64,000 nt of DNA from Artemisia argyi (taxonomy: Eukaryota > Streptophyta > Magnoliopsida > Asterales > Asteraceae), in NCBI GenBank assembly GCA_030686995.1, contig CM060708.1, forward strand, positions 107,284,463-107,348,462. Reading direction: 5' to 3'. Numbering within the stretch: position 1 is the first letter of the stretch; each line of letters starts with the position of its first letter. Under the pieces are notes generated by a model. The model was not told the DNA's origin. It did not search any database and worked only from the letters and a program-made list of their open reading frames with translations. The position numbers were made by a program, and so were the translations under genes. Shown here one piece after another: positions 37,197-49,084 of the stretch.

Positions 37197-38999
37197 ATGG
37201 TGGTGGCTCAATCTTCTGGTTCTCGAACCACTACTGGTCGCGGTGGTGGTCGTGATCATGGAGTTGTTAGTTTGGGCCTACATGTCTTCACGGGTCGATG
37301 GTTCATGGTTTTCGCATGTCTTCTAATCATGTCCGTGGCAGGGGCAACGTACATGTTTGCTTTATACTCGGGTGATATTAAAGATTCACTCGGGTATGAT
37401 CAAAGTACCCTTAATCTTCTAAGCACGTTTAAAGATTTAGGTGGGAACGTAGGAATCATTTCGGGTTTAATAAACGAAGTAGCACCACCATGGGTCGTGC
37501 TACTTATTGGTGCAGCTATGAACTTTAGTGGTTACTTTATGATTTGGTTGGCTGTTTCTAAAAAAATAGCGAAACCACCAGTTTGGCAAATGTGTTTGTT
37601 CATTTGCATAGGTGCAAATTCGCAAACTTTTGCCAACACGGGTGCTTTGGTTACTTGTGTAAAAAATTTCCCTGAAAGTAGAGGTGTGGTTCTGGGACTT
37701 CTAAAGGGTTTTGTAGGGCTAAGTGGTGCAATTATCACTCAATTGTACCATGGTTTGTATGGGTCTGATTCAAAGTCATTGATCTTATTTATTGGATGGC
37801 TTCCAGCTGCAGTTTCAATCGTTTTTCTTCGAATTGTAAGGGTTTTAAAGGTGGTTCGACAAGCTAATGAGCTCAAGACTTTTTATAACCTTCTATATAT
37901 TTCATTAGGGTTAGCCGGGTTTCTTATGGTTATAATCATAATTCAAAACAAGCTTCAGTTTCTACAGTTCGAGTATTCTATAACAGCTTCAGTTGTCGTG
38001 ATTCTACTCTTTGCTCCCATTGGAATTGTGTTTAAAGAAGAGTATCATCTTTGGAAAAGAAAACAAGAGGCGGTTAATCATTTCCCTGTCCAAATAACAA
38101 CCGAGAACCCGCCTAAGGGAGATGTAATCGCAAAACCTACATCTCCCGAAAAGGAAGTATCTTGTTGGAAAACCGCATTTTCTCCACCAGAAAGAGGGGA
38201 AGACTACACTATATTACAGGCACTTTTTAGTATCGACATGATAATATTATTCACCACCACGACTTTTGGCGTAGGTGGAACTTTAACCGCAATCGATAAT
38301 CTAGGCCAAATTGGGCGGTCACTTGGTTACCCAAGTAAAAGCATCACAACTTTTGTGACGCTAGTCAGTATTTGGAATTACATGGGTCGGGTCGCCTCGG
38401 GTTTTCTCTCAGAGATTTTATTAGCCAAGTACAAATTTCCAAGGCCATTGATGCTCACCATTGTCCTTTGTGTTTCTCTTGTGGGCCATCTATTAATTGC
38501 CTTCGGTGTACCCAATGGGCTGTATGTGTCATCAGTCATAATGGGTTTTTGTTTTGGAGCTCAATGGCCATTAATTTTTGCCATAATATCTGAAATATTC
38601 GGATTGAAATACTACTCGACCTTGTACAATTTGGGTGGTGGAGCGAGCCCGGTAGGGGCATACATCCTCAATGTAGTTGTCGCGGGTCGACTTTATGACA
38701 AAGAGGCATTAAAACAAATGAAAGCTATGGGCATCGAACGAAAAAAAGGGCAAGACTTGACTTGCGTCGGAGTAGAGTGTTATAAAATGTCATTTCTTAT
38801 TATAACTGCCGCAACGGCATTTGCATGTCTCATATCGTTCATTTTAGTGATCCGAACAAGAAAATTCTACCGTAGTGACATTTACAAGAAGTTTCGCGAG
38901 GCAGCTGAAGCGGCAACACCTCAAACCGAGATGGTTGCATCCCATGAAACACCGATGCCACCACAAGAAAGAAGAACAAGAGAGGAAGATAATAATTGA
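37197..38999 (+). CDS. Nodulin-like / MFS transporter, NFD4-like
   Basis: A 600-aa single-exon gene with no stop or frame damage. The start ATG has a short polar N-terminus (residues 1-30) and is followed at once by the first membrane segment (RWFMVFACLLIMSVAG). Residues about 30-280 form the nodulin-like domain with the diagnostic SLGYDQSTLNLLSTFKDLGG and GANSQTFANTGALVTCVKNF. Residues about 340-570 form a second set of membrane helices of the major facilitator type (TTTFGVGGTLTAIDNLGQIG, GFCFGAQWPLIFAIISEIFG). About 12 membrane spans in total are expected, with a cytosolic loop near 300-340 and a charged C-terminus. Family members include NUCLEAR FUSION DEFECTIVE 4 of Arabidopsis; the substrate is not known from sequence. 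A TATA box lies 120 bp upstream. It is one of only two clearly intact host genes here. Confidence 0.93.
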   Translation: MVVAQSSGSRTTTGRGGGRDHGVVSLGLHVFTGRWFMVFACLLIMSVAGATYMFALYSGDIKDSLGYDQSTLNLLSTFKDLGGNVGIISGLINEVAPPWVVLLIGAAMNFSGYFMIWLAVSKKIAKPPVWQMCLFICIGANSQTFANTGALVTCVKNFPESRGVVLGLLKGFVGLSGAIITQLYHGLYGSDSKSLILFIGWLPAAVSIVFLRIVRVLKVVRQANELKTFYNLLYISLGLAGFLMVIIIIQNKLQFLQFEYSITASVVVILLFAPIGIVFKEEYHLWKRKQEAVNHFPVQITTENPPKGDVIAKPTSPEKEVSCWKTAFSPPERGEDYTILQALFSIDMIILFTTTTFGVGGTLTAIDNLGQIGRSLGYPSKSITTFVTLVSIWNYMGRVASGFLSEILLAKYKFPRPLMLTIVLCVSLVGHLLIAFGVPNGLYVSSVIMGFCFGAQWPLIFAIISEIFGLKYYSTLYNLGGGASPVGAYILNVVVAGRLYDKEALKQMKAMGIERKKGQDLTCVGVECYKMSFLIITAATAFACLISFILVIRTRKFYRSDIYKKFREAAEAATPQTEMVASHETPMPPQERRTREEDNN

Positions 39000-39180
39000 G
39001 ATAGATCATATATGTCCCACTTAATTATTAAAAGAAAAGAAAAAGAAAGTAACGAAATATTTTATGTCATGAAGAATCTTAATTTCCCAGACAATGGGGT
39101 ATGTATAAAGTGATGTTATATTTTCGTCACAATTCTTCGAAAGTTTTTGTCTTTTTTTTGACTTTTGGTATTTGGAGTTT

Positions 39181-39742
39181 ATCTTAATTAATTAGCAGGT
39201 GGACCACGTTACATTTCGGTGCTCGTTGTGACTCGAGTGATTGCTAACATTACTCTTTTCAACATAAGGAAACGGTACAAGATATAACTATAACCAAAAC
39301 GTATTTACATTAGTGGCATGTGAGAAAAACAATTTGACATTCGTTGGTTATTAGCAGCATACTGAAAAAGTCATCTTAATTAATTAGCAGGTGGACCACG
39401 TTACATTTCGGTGCTCGTTGTGACTCGAGTGATTGCTACACAAACATTACTCTTTTCAACATAAGGAAACGGTGCAAGATATAACTATAACCAAAACGTA
39501 TTTACATTAGTGGCATTTGGTTATTAGTAGCATACTGAAAAAGTCATCTTAATTAATTAGCAGGTGGACCACGTTACATTTCGGTGCTCGTTGTGACTCG
39601 AGTGATTGCTACACAAACATTACTCTTTTCAACATAAGGAAATGGTACAAGATATAACTATAACCAAAATGTATTTACATTAGTGGCATGTGAGAAAAAC
39701 AATTTGACATTCGTTGGTTATTAGCAGCATACTGAAAAAGTC
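39181..39742. repeat. ~190-bp tandem repeat, three copies
   Basis: Units begin ATCTTAATTAATTAGCAGG at 39181, 39373 and 39546 and end ATACTGAAAAAGTC. The middle unit lacks about 25 bp (GTGAGAAAAACAATTTGACA region), and units two and three have a 6-bp insertion after GATTGCTA. It stands 180 bp beyond the transporter stop codon, so it may lie in or just past the 3' UTR. Confidence 0.9.
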
Positions 39743-40500
39743 TGGCTCAAAATATGGCTTTCAAATTAAGTTTCGAGTCAGTGGATGCTGCTAAAAAGAG
39801 GGAGGATGCCATACACAAAAGAACCCGACTTTGATCTTAGTAACCATTATAACCAAACTTTTGTAATGTGATAACACACATTCTCAAGTCTTTAAAACCT
39901 CACTAATCCTTGATTATAATGCTTCTAACTTTCATTTGTACAAGCATGTTTTTACTTGATGATTCATTTAAGAAAGCTTAGAGATCTTGTCATCCTCATC
40001 CACCACATGCACACATATATGAAGATCAATCACAACAAGATTAGTGCTCTTGTCATTCTCATCCATTGAAGGCTTCTTATCATAAAAAGTTCATTCAGAT
40101 TAGGCATTCATATCTATTAGACTACCATGTCTTGGATCACCACATTGTATCACTATTATACAACAAACTAGAGGTTAGATGGTTTATGTGTTTAGGCGTA
40201 AACACAAGGGTGTTTAGTTTAGTGTAGTTTAGGCTCTAAAACACATGGGTGAAAGGTTTGTTATGTTGGACCATAAAACATAACGGGTTTGGTTGTACTC
40301 GAAGAAGAACTTGATATCTAGCTTGGTATCGGTAACCTTGTGAGCGACCTTTGTAATGTTTTCTTCGCCGAGAAGGGAGCTTCTTGACTTAGTGAAGTAA
40401 CTCTCGAGTTGGGTACTTTGGGAGTGGAGAAAGTTAAGTAAGTTATACGAGCAATCAACATGTTTTGCAAGTAACATCGGAGACAAAGCGTTTATCGATA
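39743..40500. repeat. Degraded LTR relic related to element F
   Basis: The stretch 40260-40470 (GGTTGTACTCGAAGAAG, ACTTGATATCTAGCTTGGT, AACTCTCGAGTTGGGTACT) follows the same word order as the LTR of element F at 13317-13450. No coding region, PBS or partner LTR is evident. The minus-strand frame through it is not a gene. Confidence 0.5.
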
Positions 40501-42236
40501 TTTTTAGGGGTATTTGGGTTTGCTGCGAAATTTTACTTCAAAGGGTGATTCTGGTAAGTGTTGGATATAGAAATTGCTGTATTTCAAATATTTGGATCTA
40601 CTCATAACAATTTCAAGATATAATCATTTGTACGAGATAAATGGAGGAGGATATGTTATGACTTTATGGTTTTTTAGAACGATATGTTAAATGTAAAGTG
40701 TATATTTCTTTTTTGACACTATGTATTTTGCAAGACAAAATTGTTTCTTTATCGGATTTATGGATTGTTTATGTTTCAATTTATTCATGCATTTTGGGTA
40801 TGAATTGAGAGATTGCTTTCGATATATGTTATATACATAAGTGTTAACGTATGTGTTATATACCAAGTTCATCCGTTCAAAAAAATCAAATTTTGCTTTG
40901 GAAACTAATTCCAGAAACCTATAACATATAAGGGTGGTGACAATCATGCCTTCATACCTCTCCCATACCTCTCAACCCACAAATAATATCATTCCACCTC
41001 ATCTCATACCTCAACCATACCTCACCATAATTTTTTAGTGGCAACCATGATTCTTTCATAACTCACCTAATTTTATTTTTTTATTTTTTATATTCATAAA
41101 TTATAATAAACAATTTAATAAAAACATAATATTTCACTAATAATAAAAAGAAAATTACATAATACTTAAAAAAAATAATTAAAAGAAAATTACATAATAC
41201 TTAAAAAAAAACATAATTAAAAATATAAAAGGAATAAATTAAATTAGAGCCAAATTATATTATATCATTTTATATAAGTAACTAACTTTTAGAGCCAAAT
41301 TTTTCTAAAAATATAAAATCTACTTAAAAGGTCTTTATTACCGGTTAACAACACGTACCCTACTTCCATAAAGTTAAATATAATTCCAATGAATTTCATT
41401 CTATCATCATCATCTTCATCTAAACAAAGTAAGTTTATTAATCCCATATCAACACCAAACCCCAAAATCAAACAACTTCTTCTTCTTCAAGATCATCCCT
41501 AAATCTTTATCTTCCCTCGAAAAGATGTTCAAATCTTTATGTAAGTTTATTAAATCCCATATCAAAAATCATTAACTTCATGTTATTATTTGTATGTACT
41601 AACTCATCTTTTAACTCATCTTTTATTCATCATGTTTTTCATGCCAACGGCCATATTCTTTTGAATTATGTGAATTGTTTTAATGGCCAACGGCTCTTTT
41701 CCTCGTTCTCAGCTCCATACCGCCTCGACAAATATTGCCGCTCACCTCCAAACCGCAGCCATGCCGAAGCAGTGGCGGCGGTGTTACTGCTCGGCATGGT
41801 TACAAACCGAACCCTTATACCGCTCCATTGCCAGTACCCTAACATATATAACCTTAAAAATATAACATCTAAAAAAAATATGTTTAATCTCTCATATGAC
41901 AAACCGAAAGTAATTTAGATTTAATTAGTTAATTTTGTTTTACTCTTATATTTATACTTATTTTATTTATCAAGTGTAAAATACATATTCAGTTTTTCAG
42001 TAACTTTGTCGAATATCCTATACATTTTATTGTGACGTTGTTTTTATACTTATATAGTAACTGATTAAGTATAGCATGTAACAAATTCTATTTATCTTTT
42101 GTTGTTAGAATTTTATAAATATGTACCAGAACAAAACTCTCAAATATTTAAAAACAGGGTCTAAAAAGCTCTGCCGTAATGCGCGGCAACCTAATTCCTC
42201 ATTTTCAACAATTCAACATGTCCTTTAGGTTTAATA
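40501..42236. other. Intergenic, no gene supported
   Basis: Very AT-rich from 41050 to 41280. A GC-richer island at 41700-41840 contains an inverted pair (GCCATGCCGAAGCAG and TGCTCGGCATGGT), possibly a small foldback insertion. Overlapping short ORFs on both strands there have no recognisable features. Confidence 0.4.
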
Positions 42237-42245
42237 TAGATATTA

Positions 42246-42555
42246 GAGTAAATTGCATTTTTGGTCCCTATAGTTTGGCCAAATTGCATGTTTTTGGTCC
42301 TTATCTTTTGAAATTGCAGCGAACATCCCTATTTTGAACTTTGGATTGCACATACAGCCCTGATCGAAGTGAAATGACCAAATTGCCTTTGCTTTCTTCT
42401 TTTTCTATCGAGGGTAATTTGATCATTTCACATTGAACAGGGACTGTATTTGCAATCCAAATTTTAAAATAGTGATGTTTGTTGCACTTTTCAAAACAAT
42501 AGGGACCAAATATGCAATTTGACCAAATCACAAGGACTAAAAATGCAATTTACTC
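42246..42555. mobile_element. Mutator-type MITE
   Basis: 310 bp. Terminal inverted repeats start GAGTAAATTGCATTTTTGGT and carry CCCTATAGTTTGG-type wording. There is a perfect 9-bp TSD, tagatatta, at 42237-42245 and 42556-42564. Non-coding. Confidence 0.9.
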
Positions 42556-42918
42556 TAGATATTATGTTTCCATAACACTTAACTTAAGACTTCAAGAGTA
42601 AAATACAGCGTTGGTCCCTAAACTTGGCAAAAAACATCACGGTGAGACAAACATGGGCCTTTTCGTCGTCTGGGGGTCCTTTTTTCATGTTTTTAGCATC
42701 GAGGTCCCTTAGCCCGTAATGCTCTAGTCAAACCCGTTCCTTTCTGTTTGATTTTGTTTTTAGTTATGGGCATTATCACAATTTCGCTATACCGAGTAAA
42801 GAAGTACACGCGGCTTCTAACAGTTCTACAGTAATTTTTTTGATAGCCAGATTTTTATCACCACTCATCCCTAAACTTTCCTCTCTACTAAATTCTTATC
42901 TTTTAATCTAATCGGAAA

Positions 42919-43527
42919 ATGGTTCATTGTTCTTGCAATTGAAGGTCTATGTCTAGAACGTGTTCGAACAACACGAACCTTGGAAGTCGGTTCTATGCCT
43001 TTCCAAGACAGGTTTGGACACTTGATTTTTTTCAATATAAAATTTAATGGTGGTGCTTTAGGTTAAGTGTGTTGTTTATAGAATCATGTAGGTTTAATTG
43101 TAATAGGGATTTTAGTTTAAAGTTTAAATAGTAACAAAAGTGGTTTTAGTATCAGTTTAAGCTCTAACATTTTGATTTTCGGTTTTAGGCATCTAGATGT
43201 CCATTCATTGGATGGTACAATCCACCCATGTCAAGGAGAGCAATGGACATGATTAGGTGGTTGCAGAGAAACATCCACCAGTATGAGGTTGCATTACAAC
43301 AATGCCAAGCTGACCTCATTGCTCAGAAAGAGTTAGCTATTAACTCGGCTAACGCCCAAGGGGCTGCTCACCAAGCATGCCTAGCTGATCTCTTTCTTGA
43401 GAAGGAGAAAGTTTGCAGGCTGAGAAAATTTTGTGTGGTCTCTTGGATAGTGATCATCTCGTCTTTCTATGGTTTATCTAGTAGGTTTAGAAACCGCATT
43501 GTTTTTTATGGTTTGGTTTGGTTTTAG
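42919..43527 (+). pseudogene. GRF-type zinc-finger protein with in-frame stop
   Basis: Two exons, 42919-43011 and 43189-43527, joined by a GT-AG intron in phase 0. They read CSCN, a TGA stop, then TNLGSRFYAFPRQ and SRCPFIGWYNPPM. This is the Cys pattern and WYxPPM end of the plant GRF zinc finger, a single-strand nucleic acid binding fold. A coiled coil (LQRNIHQYEVALQQCQ onward) and a hydrophobic C-terminal segment (VVSWIVIISSFYGL) follow, the usual layout of short plant GRF proteins. The TGA lies 8 codons after the first ATG. A later in-frame ATG (MSRTCSNN) could give a shorter protein lacking the first two Cys. I therefore call it probably non-functional. Confidence 0.65.
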
Positions 43528-44297
43528 ATCGTATGTTAATGGTAAGGCTTGTGTAGGAAGCCTTAATTTTGGTTGAATAGTAACAACTCTTGAGTTATTG
43601 TATTTTGGTCCTTGTACAGTAGTTACTCTTTAATATATATGCATTCCTATTGTTTTTGTACTTGTATTGTACTTCTTTTTTTTCTGTTAACTATTCGGCC
43701 CTTGCAAAATGAATGTGTTACATAAGTGTATAAATATACTAACATTATCCAAGTGAAAACACATACAAATAACATGATCCAAGTGACTCCATCTGCAAGT
43801 CAAGGAAATCCATTTGACAAACCAACTCATACTTCAACATCTGATATACCAACTGAAGCTGGCATTTGACTACAAAATTGTCAAATTTCATGTATAATGA
43901 CATTAATTAATTGACTTACTAAAAGTCAACATAATTACATATGCAAATGGATACTTTTAAAACTCATTATCCCATAGACTACATGAAGAGATTTCATAGA
44001 TAATGCAAATGGATATATTTCAAATGCACTAACACAAATTGTACAGTAACATAGTATAGTAACACAAATTGTTTAGTCGATGGTATTTGGCTATACAATT
44101 GGTTAGTCAACATAGTACAGTAACACAAAATGTTAAAGAGACCAAACATTGTCTAGGAATTACATGTCAAATGAAAAACATTGTTCATTAACACACATGG
44201 CCTATGGTGAGGCGACTCTTGCTGCATAAATCTTCTTCCTTGTCCACTATGTTGGTGAAGTAACACCCCCAGGACCAGTATCCACTTGACTTCCAGA
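43528..44297. other. 3' flank of the GRF gene; nothing else seen
   Basis: AT-rich. It probably includes the GRF transcript 3' UTR (to about 43700) and the non-coding end of the MULE relic that follows. No terminal inverted repeat could be assigned. Confidence 0.35.
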
Positions 44298-46394
44298 TTA
44301 ACACTGGACCACATTTGCTTGAACTAAATTATGACATTGAGAATTAAAAGGAACCAGACTTGCTTGAATGTTGAGAATTAAAAGGAACCAGATTTGCTTG
44401 AATGTAACTTTCATATTGTTCAATAGATGAATGAACATGACTTTCTGACTGACCACCAGTGGCTTGCACATGACTTTGAGATTGAGCATCAGTTTGACCT
44501 TCAGTTTGGTTTTTTGCTTTAGTCTTCTTACTTTTAACCTGAGTCTTCTTATTTGATGCAACAATTGGCTGGGAACATGGACCTGTTTTTTGAGATTGAC
44601 ATCTAGCCCCTTCTCATCAATGGACTCCTGATGTATATGAAGGAGTGTGGTTCGTTCGATAAATTCCTACCTCTCTATCTATCTCTTAGATGTTTGGATT
44701 TTTCAAAACTCCATGGACATGCAGGAGAGAAATGCTATCCCCACTCACACCAAGACATAACTTTTACTTGTTCAAATAATAATTAAGGTGAAGTAGGGTC
44801 AGGAACGATGAATCTCTTTATGATAAACATATCCGTTTTGCAAGTTCATTATTACGGGTAGTTCCTAGAAAGGATCAGACTAATGACGTATACAACACTT
44901 GAATTCTCAGTGTAGATGCTACATAGTTGGTTCTCATCCTTCAGAGACTACGAGTATAATAGGAGCATCCATCCAACATTGCCACAAATACCACAAACTA
45001 CACTCCTACTATTTTAATCATTACCATCATTTTCATTAAAAGCCCTAGTTCTTTTCTTTCATGGCCTACCTAATGGTTTATGATGTTTAGGTGGAAGAAT
45101 GCTTGTGAGTACATTTGACTTTTCCCAATGTCAATAACCAGTTATGGGTTGGATAGTGTGTTTGTAAGTTTCCTGCCACATCGTAAGAACATAGCCAAAT
45201 AACATAGATGAACCCATGATTCTACTGATCCTACTTGCATTCCACTGAAGCTCATATACCAATTGGTAGCAACAACATGTTTACATGGCACTCTTCTTTC
45301 AAATGTATGCTTATTTTGAATCAAAGACAACTCTTTCTTTGGATTTTTGGTTATTATCTATTTGTGGAATAAGGGATGATCTACGGGTTCTTGCTCAGGG
45401 AATCTTTGGGCTTAACTTAGTATTTTTATTGAATCATCATGGTTTTAGTATGAATCTGGGGTACAAATCTCTTTGACAAGCTTTATATCCTTCCTTCAAA
45501 GCACCTAAGCATACATACATTCTCTTGAAAACTATGGTTGGACTAGTTGGATCTGTTGCAATTTGTACACTTATCCTAACTATTGTATTAGGGTTTGTTT
45601 TCTGCAACTCTACAACATAGTCTCTCAGAATGGTGTATTGTAGCTTATGATCACCCATAATCTTAATTTCTGCCTTGTTGTTTACCCTTAATGCCTTTTG
45701 CATAGACACTTGAACTTCAAACTATTTAGAGAGTTAATCTTGAACAGCCCTGATTGGAATATCTAGATTGCCTTGAACTTGGTCAAGCATTTGATTTGAA
45801 AGAAACTTGTAGTCACAAGCTTTGATCTCTCTTTATTGCAAACATTTGTGTTCATCCTTGAAAGTTCTAACACTCCATAAATCTTTAGCTTTATCTTTTG
45901 CTACATACAACAACCGTGGGCATTCTTGTGGTCTCTCATTGCGTACCCCCATAGATACCTTCCTTTTGCTGCCTCTAGTTAATGGACCAATTTTTTTCTT
46001 TGGGGTTGTACCCAGCCCAACACCGTCACTTGCACCACAAAGTGGTATTGTTCTTACACACCTAGCCCTAATTCTTTGTTTGCCATTCTTAATGAATTGC
46101 AATTTCCTCCTAGTTTGTATTGAATGCAGGTTGATCTTATCTTTGACTTCTTTTGCAGTTAGAAAAGTTTAACCACATAAAAAGAATATTTCTTCGTCTA
46201 CTTGTTCTGCCACACTTAAGTTTTGTTTCTTGTATGCCCTCATATTTTTTTTTCCTAATTAGATATTCATCCTCATTCTCAGAACCAATTGCAAACTCAG
46301 TATCATTTACGAGATCTAACTCATTGTGCACAAAAAAGTTATCTGGTATCTGGCTAGAGCTACCTATATTGGGTAACTGTGTAGTCTCTTTCAA
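44298..46394 (-). pseudogene. Decayed MULE (MuDR-type) transposase
   Basis: Minus-strand order: an acidic N-terminal segment (46394-46137); a zinc-finger-like DNA-binding domain ending LWSVRTFKDEHKCLQ (about 45840); then DYVVELQKTNPNTIVRISVQ and RMYVCLGALKEGYKACQRDL (45600-45480), the lead-in to the MULE catalytic core. The core itself with its DDE residues is missing. Sequence jumps to the SWIM finger VPCKHVVATNWYMSFSG (about 45280) with SVESWVHLCYL, and a Gln/Ser-rich tail extends to about 44300. A 34-bp tandem duplication lies at 44336-44402. Frameshifts separate most pieces. It is a relic of an internally deleted autonomous element. Confidence 0.8.
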
Positions 46395-46444
46395 TTTGAA
46401 TAGAGTAACATCAACATCATGCTCCTTAAAAGTATTCTCCTGAT

Positions 46445-47369
46445 CAACAACTATGTTTCAATATTGAATGTTCTCAATAACATCATCATGACTCTCATAA
46501 CTTTTTGTTTCACTCACATTGTCATCACCTAACTCTTCATCAATTTCACAGACCTCTACAAATTTACCTTTTTTCATGTGCTCAACATGTGTATCTATTT
46601 TCTCGTCTTAATGACCTAACTCTTGTTCAGTTTCACATACCTCTTGATTGGTTGCGAATTACACAAGTCAAACATTTTAGGAAAAAAAAGGTCAACGTGC
46701 AAATCACAACACAATACGTTATAATAGTCTGGATAAGTGATTACTCGGGTCGTTTCCCAACGAGGAGTGAATCGAGGATATCGTTTGAGGTTTGTTATTA
46801 AAATGCTTGAATAACGGATGTTTGATTTTTGTTTTTTAGATTTTGTAAGCTGAAATTAAAGTATTGGAAAATAGAGAGAACACAAAATTAATCAAGAAAT
46901 GATAACAAGAATCTAAAAACTACTTAAAAAGCATATAAAACACAAAAGGTAAGCTAAAAGAACCCTAAACGTGATTAAAACTAAAAACGGGCCTTAAATG
47001 GGCTCGTCATGAGCCCAAAAATCAAAATTCTTAAATTTTAACCCTACGGATGCAAAAATAATTTTCGTAAGTCTTAAATGATAAAAGAAAATTAAAAAAA
47101 AAAAGAATTATATTTTTTTGACTTTTAAATAATTTTTTTATGAATTAAAAACAAATTTAAACTAACTAAATTATAAAAAATGCTAAATGAAAAGTGAAAA
47201 ATCTAAAAAAATTTGGAAAACTAATTTATGATATGCTGAGTTAAGGAAAATTGACATTAGGTGCACAGCTTCTCTAGATAAGCTACAATAAGCTGAAAAG
47301 GTGGAATAAGCTAAATGTGCAAAAGAGATGTTAAATAAAAAACTAAGGAACATCTACCCTAAGAAGTCT
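46445..47369. other. Non-coding retroelement relic
   Basis: No gene. CGGGTCGTTTCCCAACGAGG at about 46748 resembles CGGGTCGTAATGTCCCAACG at 57735, suggesting a shared LTR-retroelement family. AT-rich from 46800 onward. Confidence 0.35.
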
Positions 47370-47480
47370 TCATAGCATATGGTTTAGTGAGTGTGAGTTG
47401 AGGTGCTTGTTGTGGGGGAGGTCAGGGGTTCGAATCCCTTGCCTACCCTTTTTGCAATTTTTTTTTTGAAATTTTTTTTG
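47370..47480 (+). mobile_element. tRNA-derived SINE
   Basis: A box TGGTTTAGTGAG at 47380-47391 and a perfect B box GGTTCGAATCC at 47427-47437, 35 bp apart, as in the internal RNA polymerase III promoter of tRNAs and SINEs. A CCTACCCTTTTTGC end and a long T-rich stretch follow. It does not fold as a tRNA as far as I can see, so a SINE or tRNA pseudogene is the better reading. Confidence 0.55.
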
Positions 47481-48016
47481 GAAAATTTTTTACCAACTAA
47501 AAATAGCCAACTTTTGTAAAACCACTTTTTTGAAACTTAATAAATCAACTAGAAAAAGGCTTAATGGCTTATCAGTATTCAAAAGAACTCGGGAATTAAA
47601 AAAATGGTAAACTGACTTGGACAAATAAGCTTACATAAGCTACTCACAGACCTAATAAGCTAAATAAGCATAACTGTCACAGAAAACAGCTTAGATGGGC
47701 AAATATAAGCTATTCAAAAAGCTTCAAAATAATAAGCTCATGGTCTAAACACTAAAAAAGGTTAAGCTCATACACCAGAGAGCTTGTAAAATGAATTTTG
47801 AACAATTTTAAGCTTATAAAGGGCTTATTAATAGTTGATAAGATAGGCTCTTTGGGCAGGTTGACAGATGTGGAATTCAAACACCCCTGACCTGCAGGCC
47901 CTTACTAAGCTATCAAATAAGCTTACAAACTAAAATAAGCTAAAACTGGCAAAGTTCAACCTATAAGCTATTAATAGAACCAACATTCAAAAGATTTGAG
48001 CTTATAATGAAGCTTA
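47481..48016. repeat. AAGCTTA/ATAAGCT-rich non-coding tract
   Basis: Words of the type AATAAGCTA and AAGCTTATA recur about every 20-40 bp through this tract. The same style of sequence is found at 58680-60070 and 63640-63930. No ORF. Likely part of an LTR-retroelement. Confidence 0.5.
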
Positions 48017-48145
48017 CACTGGTACAAAAGTGCTATTGGTCACGCCAAAAATGTGTGATGATATGCATATAGTCATACACGCTTTTTTCGTTGTGTGTCA
48101 CCAAAGGCCCCGCCACCGTAGGTGGCATATGGTCACATTGTTGAG

Positions 48146-48565
48146 TGTTAGCATTAAAAATATGTATTATGAAGTGATGGTCATTCTCATATTGTAACTT
48201 TGTGTCGTTTGTTAAGATTAGTAATAGTTTAGTCATTGGGCCTTGGACTTGGCAAGCTAATATGTTATGTGCTATGTTTCATAAGCCTAGTTATCCAACC
48301 ATGTAACCAAGTCCAAGCCCAAACCCATAGAAAGCCCATAGGGCAACTCATGTTAAGAACTATATAAACACCTCAAAGGCTCATTTGAGGTGTGTGCTTG
48401 TGTGTGTATTGTGTGTGTTTCTCTTGAATAAAAGCTCTCATTTCCATCTCTCTCTATATACATTCGAAATACATATCTATACATATCAAGTCACCAACTT
48501 TCCATCTTTCCTTCTTATTGTGCTTATATTGTGTGTGATAAAGTTGTGAAATTTAAGGTCCTACA
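48146..48565 (+). repeat. 5' LTR of element B
   Basis: 420 bp, from TGTTAGCATTAAAAAT to GGTCCTACA. Contains TATATAAACACC (about 48362) as TATA box and AATAAAAGC (48427) as poly(A)-type signal. It is inverted relative to, and homologous with, the LTR of element A at 19502-19899. Confidence 0.9.
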
Positions 48566-48566
48566 A

Positions 48567-48582
48567 GTGGTATCAATCGCCT
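48567..48582 (+). other. Primer-binding site of element B
   Basis: GTGGTATCAATCGCCT follows the LTR end. TGGTATCA is the initiator-Met tRNA type core. Confidence 0.65.
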
Positions 48583-49084
48583 AACAATGATTTAGGAGTG
48601 TTGGGTGTTTGTGTTTTTCGTTTTTTTTAGCTTTCAACACGTTATTTTCATAAAAAATTCTTACTTCTCTTGTTTTTCTTGGTTTTTAACACTTTTTTGA
48701 TTACAAACTAGTGTTATAAACCTTATCTAACAAGAAAGTTTCAATCTTTTTGAAAATTTCTAGCTTAAAAATTCGAACTTGGTTTTTGTACTTGTTTTCT
48801 AGAACATAAAAAAGTTTCATAAAAACCATCAAGTTTGGAACTTTCTTCGAGTTTTGGTGTTTTTATTCATAGAAGTACAAGTATCTTGGAACACAAACTT
48901 GTTTTCGGAGTGCTTTAAGTCAACCGATTGTTTTTGCCATATATCGAGAACCTAAAACCCTCTTCTATCGAGAACCGTTTTTAAGAAATCTTCAATCGAT
49001 TCCGTGGTTTACTCGGTGTTTTTCTTACTTGTATAAGTTAGTAAAAACACTTCGACTTGGGATAACTTTCTAAATTGTATAATT

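Noticed and set aside
40229..40486. 85-codon minus-strand ORF
   Set aside because: It overlaps sequence with the word order of the element F LTR, so it is LTR relic DNA.
41580..41918. Overlapping short ORFs on both strands
   Set aside because: No conserved motif, no exon borders, and probable foldback insertion DNA.
47370..47480. Intact tRNA gene
   Set aside because: A and B boxes are present but acceptor and anticodon arms could not be paired; SINE or tRNA pseudogene is preferred.
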